A DNA stretch of 64,000 nucleotides from Ignavibacteriales bacterium (GTDB lineage Bacteria; Bacteroidota; Ignavibacteria; UBA10030), in contig JAPLFP010000360.1 in assembly GCA_026390585.1 (NCBI GenBank), positions 1 through 64,000 of the forward strand. Direction: 5' to 3'. The position numbers and the translations under genes are program-made. The notes under the pieces were generated by a model that searched no databases, was not told the DNA's origin, and was given only the letters and a program-made list of their open reading frames with translations. This document shows, piece by piece, positions 9,875 to 19,622 of the stretch; positions within the stretch are counted from its first letter, which is position 1; every line of letters starts with the position of its first letter.

Positions 9875-10822
9875 ATGAAACCAAGATCAGTCAAGACATA
9901 TGCGCCGGCAACAATTTCTAACCTCGGACCCGGGTTTGACACTCTTGGTGTCGCCATCAACAGCCCCGGCGATACCGTCGTTGCGCGTAGGCGATCGGAG
10001 CCTGGTCTCGGATTTTCCGTCGCAACCAAAAACGCCGGTGTACCGCTTGACGCCAAGAAGAATGTTGCCAGCTTCGTCGCTTCTCTCCTCTTGAATGAAA
10101 AACACCCGTCGTTCGGCATCGAGATGATTCTCCATAAGTCGATGCCTGTTGGGTCGGGACTCGGAAGCTCAGCTGCCAGCAGTGTCGCAGCCGCTGTGGC
10201 GGTCAACGCTCTCCTTGTCAAACCCCTCAGCAAGGCAGACTTGTTACCATTTATCCTGGAAGGAGAGCGCCTCGCATGTGGCTCTGCGCACGCAGACAAC
10301 GCAGCCCCCTCTTTGCTTGGTGGGGGGTGTCTCATCCGAAGCTACGATCCGCTTGATGTCGTCCCATTTCCCGTCAATCCTTCGTTGGTCTGGATTGTCG
10401 TTCATCCAAACACCGAAGTGCTCACAAAGAAAGCTCGCACTATTCTTCCAGATCAGATACCGTTACGCTCTGCAATTCGTCAATGGGGAAATGTTGCGGG
10501 TCTTATCATGGGTCTGGGTGCAGGCGATCGGGACCTCATCAAGCGTTGCGTCGAGGATGTTGTAGCAGAGCCGCTCCGCGCCCAACTCATCCCCGGATTC
10601 TACGATGTCAAGAAAGCGGCGCTTGCCGCAGGGGCGCTTGGTTGCTCGATCTCCGGATCGGGTCCATCCATTTTCGCGATCGCGTCCTCCATGCAGAAGG
10701 CTCGTATCATCGGTACGCAGATGGCGAAAACATTCCGGCTTGTAGCCAATATTGAAAGCAACGTCTACATTTCACGCACGAATGGGATCGGCGCTCGAAT
10801 TGCCTGGAGAAAAGGCGCATGA
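9875..10822 (+). CDS. thrB: Homoserine kinase (GHMP family)
   Basis: MKPRSVKTYAPATISNLGPGFDTLGVA..., MPVGSGLGSSAASSVAAAVAVN; ATG at 9875. Confidence 0.94.
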   Translation: MKPRSVKTYAPATISNLGPGFDTLGVAINSPGDTVVARRRSEPGLGFSVATKNAGVPLDAKKNVASFVASLLLNEKHPSFGIEMILHKSMPVGSGLGSSAASSVAAAVAVNALLVKPLSKADLLPFILEGERLACGSAHADNAAPSLLGGGCLIRSYDPLDVVPFPVNPSLVWIVVHPNTEVLTKKARTILPDQIPLRSAIRQWGNVAGLIMGLGAGDRDLIKRCVEDVVAEPLRAQLIPGFYDVKKAALAAGALGCSISGSGPSIFAIASSMQKARIIGTQMAKTFRLVANIESNVYISRTNGIGARIAWRKGA

Positions 10823-12135
10823 AGTTTCGGTCGATTCTCAACGATCATTCTCTTGTGAGTTTTCGCGAAGCACTATTTCGTGGCATTGCTCCTGATGGAA
10901 GCCTGTACGTTCCCGAGGCGATCCCGACGTTGCCCGCGGGAGTTAAAACCTCTGACGCAACACAGAGTCTTCCCCGCGTCGCCGCTCAGGTGTTGAGTGC
11001 GTACATTGAAGAAATCTCTTCCGAACAAATCCAGAAGATGGCTGATCGGGCGTTCAGTTTTCCCATTCCCCTTGTCAAGTTGGAGGATGACCTCTATCTG
11101 CTGGAGCTGTTCCATGGCCCGACCCTTGCTTTTAAAGATGTCGGCGCGCGATTCATGGCTGCCGCCCTCTCGTATTTCCTCGAACAAGAACAGCAGGAAC
11201 TTACGATTGCCGTCGCAACTTCCGGGGACACTGGAAGTGCTGTTGCTCAAGGATTCGTGAACGTTCCGCACATTTCGGTTTTCGTCCTCTACCCTTCCGG
11301 TAAGATCAGTACGCTCCAGGAACAGCAGATTACAACGGTTGGTGGAAATATCCACGCCATCGAAGTAGAGGGTACATTTGACGATTGCCAACACCTCGTG
11401 AAAACGGCGCTGGCGGACCAGGAGCTTGTCCGTGCCTGCAACCTCACGACAGCAAATTCCATCAACCTTGGCAGGCTCATTCCGCAGATTACTTATTATG
11501 TCTGGGGCTTGATGGAACTGCAACGACAAACTGGGCGATCTCCAAACCAAGAGATTGCTGCCGATGTCTGTGTTCCGAGTGGAAACTTTGGAAATCTCAC
11601 TGCTGCGGCGTATGCCAAGCGCATGGGGGTTCCGATTGCCCGACTGTTTTCAGCCTCGAATGCAAACGTGGTTGTCCCCGAATTTTTCCGCACGGGATCC
11701 TTCAGACCGCGGCCTTCGGTGCAGACTTTTTCCAATGCAATGGACGTTGGCAATCCAAGCAATTTCGCGCGCTTGCAGGCTCTCTACGAAGGCAATCTCG
11801 ATGCAATGAAAAGCGACATTGCATCGACGAGCGTTTTGGATGAAGAGACCCTTGTCGAAATGCAGCGCACGTACGAGCGCTCCGGATATATTCTGGATCC
11901 CCACACGGCCGTCGGTGTCGCGGCGACACGAAAGCTCAAGCCGTCACACTCTTCTTCCAGACCAACCATCGTTGTGGGAACCGCACACCCGGCGAAGTTT
12001 CCCGAGGTCGTTGAAAAGGCGCTGCACATAACGACACCTCTTCCGAAACAATTGCAGGAGGCGTTACAGCGAACGAAGCAGAGCACAAGAATTCCGGCAG
12101 ACTACCAGCGGGTAAAACGACTTCTGCTGGCGTGA
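10819..12135 (+). CDS. thrC: Threonine synthase
   Basis: HGPTLAFKDVGARFMA, VATSGDTGSAVAQGF, PSGNFGNLTAAAYAKRMG, GTAHPAKFPEVVEKAL; start overlaps the thrB stop. Confidence 0.95.
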   Translation: MKFRSILNDHSLVSFREALFRGIAPDGSLYVPEAIPTLPAGVKTSDATQSLPRVAAQVLSAYIEEISSEQIQKMADRAFSFPIPLVKLEDDLYLLELFHGPTLAFKDVGARFMAAALSYFLEQEQQELTIAVATSGDTGSAVAQGFVNVPHISVFVLYPSGKISTLQEQQITTVGGNIHAIEVEGTFDDCQHLVKTALADQELVRACNLTTANSINLGRLIPQITYYVWGLMELQRQTGRSPNQEIAADVCVPSGNFGNLTAAAYAKRMGVPIARLFSASNANVVVPEFFRTGSFRPRPSVQTFSNAMDVGNPSNFARLQALYEGNLDAMKSDIASTSVLDEETLVEMQRTYERSGYILDPHTAVGVAATRKLKPSHSSSRPTIVVGTAHPAKFPEVVEKALHITTPLPKQLQEALQRTKQSTRIPADYQRVKRLLLA

Positions 12136-12207
12136 CGCTCGCGCTGGCGCGTTGCAATTCGGGCGATTTCTCAATACGTTTTGCGCACAGGCTTACAAAG
12201 GCTTTCC

Positions 12208-12705
12208 ATGGAACATTATGTTCGATCCACCCTTGCCATCCTCGTTCTGCTTCTCCTGCAGACGACCTTCATCCCGTTTCTCTCCGTGGGCGGATTTCTG
12301 CCAGACGTGTTGTTGATTTGGGTTGTGTACATTGCTGTGACGCGCGGCCAACTGGAGGCGACCATTACCGGGTTTGCTGTAGGACTTCTGCAGGATGCCG
12401 TCACAATTCAATTCTTCGGATTGAGCACACTGACCAAGACACTCGCAGGATTTGTCGCGGGCTACTTCTTCAACGAAAACCTTACGGAACAGACCCTCGG
12501 ATCATACCGGTTTCTTTTGATTACTCTTCTTTCGTCGTTCGTTCATAATGTTCTTTACTATGGCATCTTCCTGCAGGGCATCCAGGATGCGTTGTTCACA
12601 TCGATGATCGAGTTTAGTGTTGCCGTCAGTCTCTATACTGCGCTGGTGAGTGTTTTTCCAATGTTTACCTTTGTCCGAAAATATCGATTCTCTCAATCAT
12701 TATGA
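12208..12705 (+). CDS. mreD: Rod shape-determining protein MreD
   Basis: About 165 aa polytopic membrane protein (LLLQTTFIPFLSVGGFLPDVLLIWVVYIAVTRGQLEATITGFAVGLLQDA) directly before PBP2. Confidence 0.88.
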   Translation: MEHYVRSTLAILVLLLLQTTFIPFLSVGGFLPDVLLIWVVYIAVTRGQLEATITGFAVGLLQDAVTIQFFGLSTLTKTLAGFVAGYFFNENLTEQTLGSYRFLLITLLSSFVHNVLYYGIFLQGIQDALFTSMIEFSVAVSLYTALVSVFPMFTFVRKYRFSQSL

Positions 12706-14534
12706 TTCACGACGAACCCTTTGGATCGCCCGAGCGGCGAAGGACGCTGACAATCGTCGTCCTTTTGATGTTCGCCTTTCTCATCCTCCGGCTGTACCAA
12801 CTTCAACTCCTGTTTCACGTTGAACTGGACAAGAAGTCGGAGGAGAACAGTGTGCGCGTACTGACAAAGGACCCTGTCCGCGGATATATGTACGACCGGT
12901 ACGGCAAGCTTTTTGTTGACGTTGGTCCATCGTACTCCGTCACGCTCATACCGGCAGAATTTGAAAAGCAGAACATCGGTCTCCTCTCCTCCATTCTGCA
13001 AATGGAACCTAAGGCCCTCGAGGATCGAATTGCGCGGGCCCGCGTCTACTCTCCGTTTCTCCCTGCCCGCATCAAGCGGGATGTGGATATGAAGACTCTT
13101 GCAGCCATCGAAGAAGACCTTCCTGTACTCACCGGGGTGAGCTATCAGGTGGAGTCTAAGCGAATCTATCCCACCCTCGCGCGAGCTTCACACCTGCTTG
13201 GATATCGACGCGAAATCTCAGACGCTCAGTTAGGAACGGCGGGTGACTATTATCGCCCCGGAGATCTTGTCGGTGTTGCGGGTCTTGAGGCCCGCTATGA
13301 ATCAAGCTTGCGGGGTCAGCGGGGATTCGAATATGTCTCCGTCAATTCAAAGGGGCAGATCATCGGGAGCTTTGAAGATGGGGGGCGTGATAAGGTTGCA
13401 AAGGAGGGTTTTGATCTGCTCTTGAGCATCGATGGCGGCCTCCAGGCCTTCGCGGAATCACTGATGACGAATTACAGCGGTGCCTTGGTCGCCATGGATC
13501 CTAGCGACGGCGGTATCCTTGCCTTTGTCAGCAAGCCTGACTATGATCCAACCATCATGAGTGGTGTTACGCCTGCGGATCTTTGGTCGGAACTTCAATC
13601 GAATCCCGAAAAGCCGCTGTTCAATCGTGCGAGCCTCACGCGGTATCCTCCCGGATCTACGTTCAAGATGGTGCTTGCCGCAGCAGCGTTACAGGAAGGA
13701 ATCATCGACGAGAATTATCGGATTAACTGCCGTGGCGGATTCCGTTTTGGAAATAGGACCTTTACAGACCTTCACGTTCACGGCTCGGTGAACGTTGTTG
13801 AGGCTATTCAGAGATCATGCAACGTGTTCTTCTATCAACTGATGTTGAAAGTTGGATTCGACAAGTGGAACGAATACGGTCGACGATTCGGTTTTGGACT
13901 TGCAACCAACACAGATACAGGCGAAGAGACGACGGGCTTATTGCCTTCAACGGAGTACTATGATACTCGTTATGGCAAAGGCAAATGGACCCAGGGATTT
14001 CTCATAAGCCTTGCGATTGGCCAGGGAGAAGTTGGGGTTTCACCCCTCCAAATGGCCCGATATGCGTCGGCACTCGGGAATGGGGGAATTGTGTATCGCC
14101 CACATGCAGTCGAATTCATCCGGAACAAAGAAAACCACAAAGTTGAACCAGTCCGCCATGACTCTACGCTTGTTGGTCTCTCCCCTCACGTCATGGATCT
14201 CATTCGCGAGGGGATGCAACGCGTCGTTCAGGCTCCCGGTGGCACGGGCGGAATGGCAAGGATTCGGGGGGTCATCTCCGCCGGAAAGACCGGCACCGCA
14301 CAAAATTCACACGGAAAAGATCATGCGTGGTACATCGGATTCTCGCCGTTCGAGAACCCGAAGATTGCGACCGCAGTGTTGCTGGAGAATTCAGGATTTG
14401 GAGGAGCGAAAGCGGCACCCATCGCGGGACTTGTCATGGAGCGGTATCTCTACGGACAATTGATACGTAACGTGCCAAAACCAGCGCCGGCCCGCAAGAG
14501 TCCTCCGAAGTCAATGACCCAGGCTGTGCGGTGA
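12702..14534 (+). CDS. mrdA: Penicillin-binding protein 2 (elongasome transpeptidase)
   Basis: PBP dimerisation domain RGYMYDRYGKLFVDVGPSYSV..., active-site TRYPPGSTFKM, SCNVFF, ISAGKTGTAQN. Confidence 0.95.
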   Translation: MIHDEPFGSPERRRTLTIVVLLMFAFLILRLYQLQLLFHVELDKKSEENSVRVLTKDPVRGYMYDRYGKLFVDVGPSYSVTLIPAEFEKQNIGLLSSILQMEPKALEDRIARARVYSPFLPARIKRDVDMKTLAAIEEDLPVLTGVSYQVESKRIYPTLARASHLLGYRREISDAQLGTAGDYYRPGDLVGVAGLEARYESSLRGQRGFEYVSVNSKGQIIGSFEDGGRDKVAKEGFDLLLSIDGGLQAFAESLMTNYSGALVAMDPSDGGILAFVSKPDYDPTIMSGVTPADLWSELQSNPEKPLFNRASLTRYPPGSTFKMVLAAAALQEGIIDENYRINCRGGFRFGNRTFTDLHVHGSVNVVEAIQRSCNVFFYQLMLKVGFDKWNEYGRRFGFGLATNTDTGEETTGLLPSTEYYDTRYGKGKWTQGFLISLAIGQGEVGVSPLQMARYASALGNGGIVYRPHAVEFIRNKENHKVEPVRHDSTLVGLSPHVMDLIREGMQRVVQAPGGTGGMARIRGVISAGKTGTAQNSHGKDHAWYIGFSPFENPKIATAVLLENSGFGGAKAAPIAGLVMERYLYGQLIRNVPKPAPARKSPPKSMTQAVR

Positions 14535-14575
14535 TCTGGCAGCCGGCGAGCAAACGATTTCATCAACGATAATTT

Positions 14576-15796
14576 ATGCTTGAGTATCTCAAAGAATATT
14601 TTGACTACAGGGCATTGCTGATTTGTCTCGGACTCGTTGCGGTCGGCTTGCTCTCTGTCTACAGTGCAACGTACGACGTCGGTGCTGCGGCTGCTTTTGA
14701 TAAGCAACTCGTGTGGGCCGGCATCGGGTTCGCAGCACTTGTGGTGGCAGCAATCTTTCCTCTGAAAACCCTCCAAAGGATTTCGTTGCCTCTCTACATT
14801 GGCACGCTGGGTGTTTTGCTTGTGATTCTTGTGATTGGTCATACGGTGGCGGGCTCGAAAAGCTGGCTCGGTGTCGCCAAAGGATTTGGCGGTCAACCGT
14901 CCGAGTTCGCCAAGGTTACAACCGTGCTGGCCCTTGCCGCCTTTCTCGCCCGAACCGCCATTTCACTTTCAAACCCCCGACACCTCATTCTCGCAGGCGG
15001 CATTGTTGCTCTCCCCATGATGCTCATTCTTGCCGAGCCAGACCTGGGCACCTCTGTTGTTTTCTTTCTGATGCTCTTGCCAGTACTCTACTGGGCTGGT
15101 GCCTCCAATTTTGTGCTTGCAGCGATTCTTGCGCCAATCATCGCGGCGGCGGGGGCACTCTTTGGAACCCTCGTGCTTCTCGTCTCCCTGATGATCAGCG
15201 GTGCATTGCTGTATGCCGCACGCCAAAATCGATTTGCAGTTGCAGTCGCCTTTGCTCTGACGCTCGCCGTCGGATTATCCGTGCAGGCGGTGTACGAACG
15301 GCTCCCTGCATACCAGCAGAAGCGCATCTCGACATTTTTGAATCCAGGCTCCGAGCAAAAAGGGGCGGGCTATAATGTCTATCAGTCAAAGGTTGCCATT
15401 GGCTCGGGTGGCTTTTTCGGAAAAGGGTATTTGCAGGGAACGCAGACACAGCTAAATTTTATTCCGGAGCAGTGGACGGACTTTATCTTTTGCGTTCCTG
15501 GGGAGGAGTTTGGTTTCGTGGGTGCATCAATTGTCATTGGGCTATTTACGGGCCTGTTGCTTCACGGGGTCAAGGTTGGCGGGATGTCGAAGAACAAATT
15601 TGCAAGCGCTGCATCTATTGGGATCACTGGCGTCTTTGGCGTTCATGTACTCATCAATGTCGGCATGTCCATGGGCCTGCTTCCAGTTATTGGCATTCCC
15701 CTGCCATTCCTCAGTTATGGCGGGTCTGCCCTCGTTGCGAATATGGCAATGGTTGGTCTGCTGATGAACTTCTATTCCAATAGAAAAGAACACTAG
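14576..15796 (+). CDS. rodA: Peptidoglycan polymerase RodA (SEDS family)
   Basis: SEDS motifs: QLVWAGIGFA, GSKSWLGVAKGFGGQPSEFAKV, LAEPDLGTSVVFFLM, GYNVYQSKVAIGSGGFFGKGYLQGTQTQLNFIPEQWTDFIF. Confidence 0.96.
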   Translation: MLEYLKEYFDYRALLICLGLVAVGLLSVYSATYDVGAAAAFDKQLVWAGIGFAALVVAAIFPLKTLQRISLPLYIGTLGVLLVILVIGHTVAGSKSWLGVAKGFGGQPSEFAKVTTVLALAAFLARTAISLSNPRHLILAGGIVALPMMLILAEPDLGTSVVFFLMLLPVLYWAGASNFVLAAILAPIIAAAGALFGTLVLLVSLMISGALLYAARQNRFAVAVAFALTLAVGLSVQAVYERLPAYQQKRISTFLNPGSEQKGAGYNVYQSKVAIGSGGFFGKGYLQGTQTQLNFIPEQWTDFIFCVPGEEFGFVGASIVIGLFTGLLLHGVKVGGMSKNKFASAASIGITGVFGVHVLINVGMSMGLLPVIGIPLPFLSYGGSALVANMAMVGLLMNFYSNRKEH

Positions 15797-15908
15797 GTGT
15801 TTCTTGGCGCGTTTGGGCGACCTGGTTATTTTGCCAAGATCCTTTCGTTGAAACTCACCCCTCTTTTTAGTATCCTGATTTCACTTCACAACGAGTTAGA
15901 ACAAGGGT

Positions 15909-16721
15909 ATGACAGCGGGTTCATTTTTTCTTCTTATCGGGGGCGGCATCGTCACGGGTACCTTTGGGGCCATGCTAGGACTCGGCGGCGGCGTGTTTCT
16001 CACCCCTTTTCTTGTTCTTGTATTTCACCTGCCCATGCACCAGGCTATAGCCACCAGTATTCTCGCCGTCATCGCCACATCAAGCGCGGGCGCTGCGATG
16101 AATGTAGAGCGCCAGATTGTTAATCTCCGCCTTGGAATGACACTCGAGGTTGCGACCGTCATTGGCGCAATCTTTGGCGGCCTGACCGCAAATGTTCTGA
16201 GTGGGGAAGTCCTCACAAGGGTTTTTTCGCTTCTTCTCCTCTGCGTTTCATTCATGATGATATGGAGAACACGACATTTCCGGGGAATCTCCACTCCAAT
16301 GGGGGCTGGAGTTTTTCCTGCGAGCTTCAAGGATGAGGCCACCGGTGAGGTGGTTTCCTATTCTGTTGCACGTGTACCTTGGGTGATGGGTGTTTCGCTC
16401 ATCGCGGGGAACATTTCCGGTCTCCTTGGTGTCGGCGGGGGTATCTTCAAGGTTCCGGCGATGAACATGATATCGGGAATACCGCTCAAGGCGGCTACTG
16501 CAACAAGTAACTTTATGATCGGCGTCACTGCGGCGGCAAGCGCTTTCATCTACTTTGCACACGGACATCTGAACCCACTCGTTGCGTCGCCTGCCGCGCT
16601 CGGCGTACTCATGGGGTCTTTTGTTGGTGTGCGTATTAACCGCCGGATCAAAGGCGTCTCTCTGAGCTGGATTTTCGCTGTGGTGTTGTGTCTCATTTCT
16701 CTCAAGATGTTTTGGCGATAA
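15909..16721 (+). CDS. TauE/SafE-family membrane transporter
   Basis: LGLGGGVFLTPFLVLVFHLPMHQAIATSILAVIATSSAGA... and GLLGVGGGIFKVPAMNMISGIPLKAATATSNFMIG repeat halves. Confidence 0.92.
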   Translation: MTAGSFFLLIGGGIVTGTFGAMLGLGGGVFLTPFLVLVFHLPMHQAIATSILAVIATSSAGAAMNVERQIVNLRLGMTLEVATVIGAIFGGLTANVLSGEVLTRVFSLLLLCVSFMMIWRTRHFRGISTPMGAGVFPASFKDEATGEVVSYSVARVPWVMGVSLIAGNISGLLGVGGGIFKVPAMNMISGIPLKAATATSNFMIGVTAAASAFIYFAHGHLNPLVASPAALGVLMGSFVGVRINRRIKGVSLSWIFAVVLCLISLKMFWR

Positions 16722-16748
16722 GGCTTTCACAAAAACCTGTGATGCATT

Positions 16749-17111
16749 TTGGAATCTACGGCACCCCGTCATATTGTTGAGCGTTGGATCGGTTGGACGC
16801 TAAGGGTTGGGGTCTGGGGAAGCGCGGCTCTCATGGTGCTTGGCCTCGCACTTGCGTGGTTTTCTTCCGGTACGCTTCGTCTTCCCAACGAAAATCCCCG
16901 TCCGATCGCTGTTCTTCACAGCCTTTTGTCCGGATCGTTGGATCCTGTTATGGTGATGTTTGCGGGCCTCCTGTTTCTTATGTTAACCCCGTTTCTTCGT
17001 GTGCTCACAGCTGCGGTGGGTTTCGCAGTTGAAAAGGACCGGACATTCGTTGTTGTTGCTCTCATTGTTTTCGCCATGTTGCTTGCAGAGCTCGTGTTGT
17101 CGCTCCAATGA
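16749..17111 (+). CDS. DUF1634 family membrane protein
   Basis: 120 aa, about three TM segments, directly downstream of TauE/SafE, a recurrent pairing; apparent TTG start. Confidence 0.75.
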   Translation: MESTAPRHIVERWIGWTLRVGVWGSAALMVLGLALAWFSSGTLRLPNENPRPIAVLHSLLSGSLDPVMVMFAGLLFLMLTPFLRVLTAAVGFAVEKDRTFVVVALIVFAMLLAELVLSLQ

Positions 17112-17183
17112 ACAATGTTCGCTACTATCATTGCATTCACAACCGAGTGCTGTCTTCCAGTACGGCACTGAAAGATTCCCCCG

Positions 17184-18005
17184 ATGAAATTCCTTGAGAA
17201 ACTCCAGAAGGTTCAGCGCAAAAATCGATCATTGCTCTGCGTCGGACTCGACACGGATCCCGCAAAACTACCGAGCCACCTTAGGACATCAAAAGGTGCC
17301 GTTGTACAATTCAATCGATCCATCATTGAGGCCACGAGCGATCTGGTGTGCGCTTACAAACTCAACCTTGCATTCTACGAATCACTCGGCGAGCGGGGCT
17401 GGCGGATTCTCAAGGAAACTCTCTCGGCAATTCCACAACATGTCATAACGATTGGCGATGGGAAGCGAGGAGACATCGGTAATACGGCCGAGCAATATGC
17501 ACGCGCACTCTATGATGACCTCGGATTCGATGCGGCTACGGTGAGTCCTTACATGGGATATGATTCCGTTGAGCCCTTTATCCGACTCGACAGCAAATGC
17601 GCGTTTGTGCTGGCACTGACGTCAAACGAAGGCTCCAACGACTTTCAGCGACTCAACATCGGAGGACGCCCATTGTACGAACGAATCGTGCAGGCTGCTG
17701 TGAAGTGGAATACCAAGAAGAACCTCGGCCTCGTCATTGGAGCAACCCATCCCAAGGAACTGCAACCCATCCGCAAACTCGCGCCGACTCTACCAATCCT
17801 GATTCCGGGTATCGGAAAACAGGGGGGTGATCTTGAGTCTGCTGTTCGTTTCGGTACCGACAAGAACGGAAGACTCGCGATCATCAATGCCAGCCGCAGT
17901 GTTCTTTATGCGTCAACTGGCAAAGACTTCGCTGCAGCGGCGCGCAATGAAGCTCTGCAACTCCGCGATCAGATTCAAAAATACCGCGATAAATTCTTCT
18001 CATAA
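17184..18005 (+). CDS. pyrF: Orotidine 5'-phosphate decarboxylase (subtype 2)
   Basis: LCVGLDTDPAKLP, YKLNLAFYESLGERGW, GDGKRGDIGNTAEQYARALY, PGIGKQGGDLE. Confidence 0.95.
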   Translation: MKFLEKLQKVQRKNRSLLCVGLDTDPAKLPSHLRTSKGAVVQFNRSIIEATSDLVCAYKLNLAFYESLGERGWRILKETLSAIPQHVITIGDGKRGDIGNTAEQYARALYDDLGFDAATVSPYMGYDSVEPFIRLDSKCAFVLALTSNEGSNDFQRLNIGGRPLYERIVQAAVKWNTKKNLGLVIGATHPKELQPIRKLAPTLPILIPGIGKQGGDLESAVRFGTDKNGRLAIINASRSVLYASTGKDFAAAARNEALQLRDQIQKYRDKFFS

Positions 18006-18058
18006 TCCCTGTAGCTGTCTTCGCTCTGCCACATCTTATTCTCTTTGGATATTAATCC

Positions 18059-19603
18059 GTGGTCTCGCGCACACTCAACATACACGAGCGCTTTCTCCGT
18101 CATATTTGGAACAGACAATACCTCCGTCGTGAAGAGCTGCAAACCATGGATGGACGCCACCTGCGTGTTCTTCATGCTGGACATTTGAATTCGGATGGTG
18201 GACCCGACGTACGTGACGCCGTCCTTCAAATAGACCGCATCACGTACCACGGCGACGTGGAAATCCATAGGACCCTTATTGACTGGATACATCATCAGCA
18301 CTACGAAGACCCGCGGTACAACAAGGTGGTGTTGCACGTCGTTCTCGAGCGCCCTCCTGGCGTCGGGACCACATTGGTTCCCAGCGGTCGCCACATACCC
18401 GTTCTCGTGCTTGAGCTCTTTCTTTCCGAGTCCATCCATACTCTTTGGCAAAAGGCTATTCTTGATGAGCGGCTGCATTCCAAGAGCGCAATACCATGTG
18501 CTGACAGAAATATCGCTGTGCCCAGAAATCTTCTTATCGATTGGATACAACACCTCTCTACAGAGCGGCTAGAACTGAAGCTGCGGCGATTCGATGAGCG
18601 ATTGAGAGAGCTCGCCCAACTTCGGCTTTACACCGTTCGCGAGCATTATCCCCACAATGCACTCTGGCATATCGAGGGTAACCCGGACGATCTTCCGCCA
18701 CCGCACCGCGAGCTTTCACAGCGTGATCTTGCACAACGAGAACACTGGGACCAACTTCTGTATGAAGGATTGATGGAGGGGCTTGGCTACAGCAAGAATC
18801 GTGAGCCCTTTGTGCGTCTTTGCCGAAGCGTCACTCTTCGAGAGTTCCGGGCTCAGCATATCGAAGAGAATGAATTGGCGATTCAAGCCCTTTTACTGGG
18901 TGCGGCGGGGCTTCTTCCACGAATAAGAGACGTGCACCACAGAGAGTCTCGTGCGTTCGTCCAATTGTTGGTTGGTGAATGGAAAACTCGAAAGAGGGTG
19001 TATTATTCGGCGATTCTCCATCCTGCCGACTGGCAATTCTTTCCAACCCGGCCATGCAATTTTCCAACACTCAGAATCGCCGCAGCAAGCGTATTCGTGA
19101 AGAAAATTCTCTGCGAAGACCTCTTCAGAAATTTGATCGGGACACTCAAGACTATTGAAGGGGGAACCGAAGCCTTCGGGTCTATCCGCGAACACCTCGC
19201 TGTAGCACCGCTCCCCTTTTGGAGGAACCATTATCAATTCGATCATCCCACGGCAAAGCCAACACAGGCTTTGGGACCCGAGCGGATTGGCGATCTCATC
19301 ACGAATACTGTGATTCCCCTGGCTCTTCTCTATGCGAGAATATTCAAAGATCGCCTCGTTCGGGAGCGTGCTCTTCAGCTCTTTGCCTCCGCACCCCCAA
19401 GCGCGGAAAACTCCATAACGAAGTTGATGGATAAACATCTCCTTCGGGGTGCCGTTAGCTTACGATCTGTTATGAACCAGCAGGGGGTAATTCAGCTTTA
19501 CAAGTATTATTGTCTCGAAGGGCGATGCGCTGAATGCGCGGTTGGCGGTGTTGTCCGTACAGACAGCTCTCGCGGGGGGAGCGAAAGCTCGAATAGTACT
19601 TGA
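18059..19603 (+). CDS. DUF2851 family protein
   Basis: 514 aa; GHLNSDGGPDVRDAVLQID...GDVEIHRTLIDWIHHQHYEDPRYNKVVLHVVLE and C-terminal YYCLEGRCAECAVG. Confidence 0.82.
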   Translation: MVSRTLNIHERFLRHIWNRQYLRREELQTMDGRHLRVLHAGHLNSDGGPDVRDAVLQIDRITYHGDVEIHRTLIDWIHHQHYEDPRYNKVVLHVVLERPPGVGTTLVPSGRHIPVLVLELFLSESIHTLWQKAILDERLHSKSAIPCADRNIAVPRNLLIDWIQHLSTERLELKLRRFDERLRELAQLRLYTVREHYPHNALWHIEGNPDDLPPPHRELSQRDLAQREHWDQLLYEGLMEGLGYSKNREPFVRLCRSVTLREFRAQHIEENELAIQALLLGAAGLLPRIRDVHHRESRAFVQLLVGEWKTRKRVYYSAILHPADWQFFPTRPCNFPTLRIAAASVFVKKILCEDLFRNLIGTLKTIEGGTEAFGSIREHLAVAPLPFWRNHYQFDHPTAKPTQALGPERIGDLITNTVIPLALLYARIFKDRLVRERALQLFASAPPSAENSITKLMDKHLLRGAVSLRSVMNQQGVIQLYKYYCLEGRCAECAVGGVVRTDSSRGGSESSNST

Positions 19604-19622
19604 TTCCTTCGACTCTGCAATC

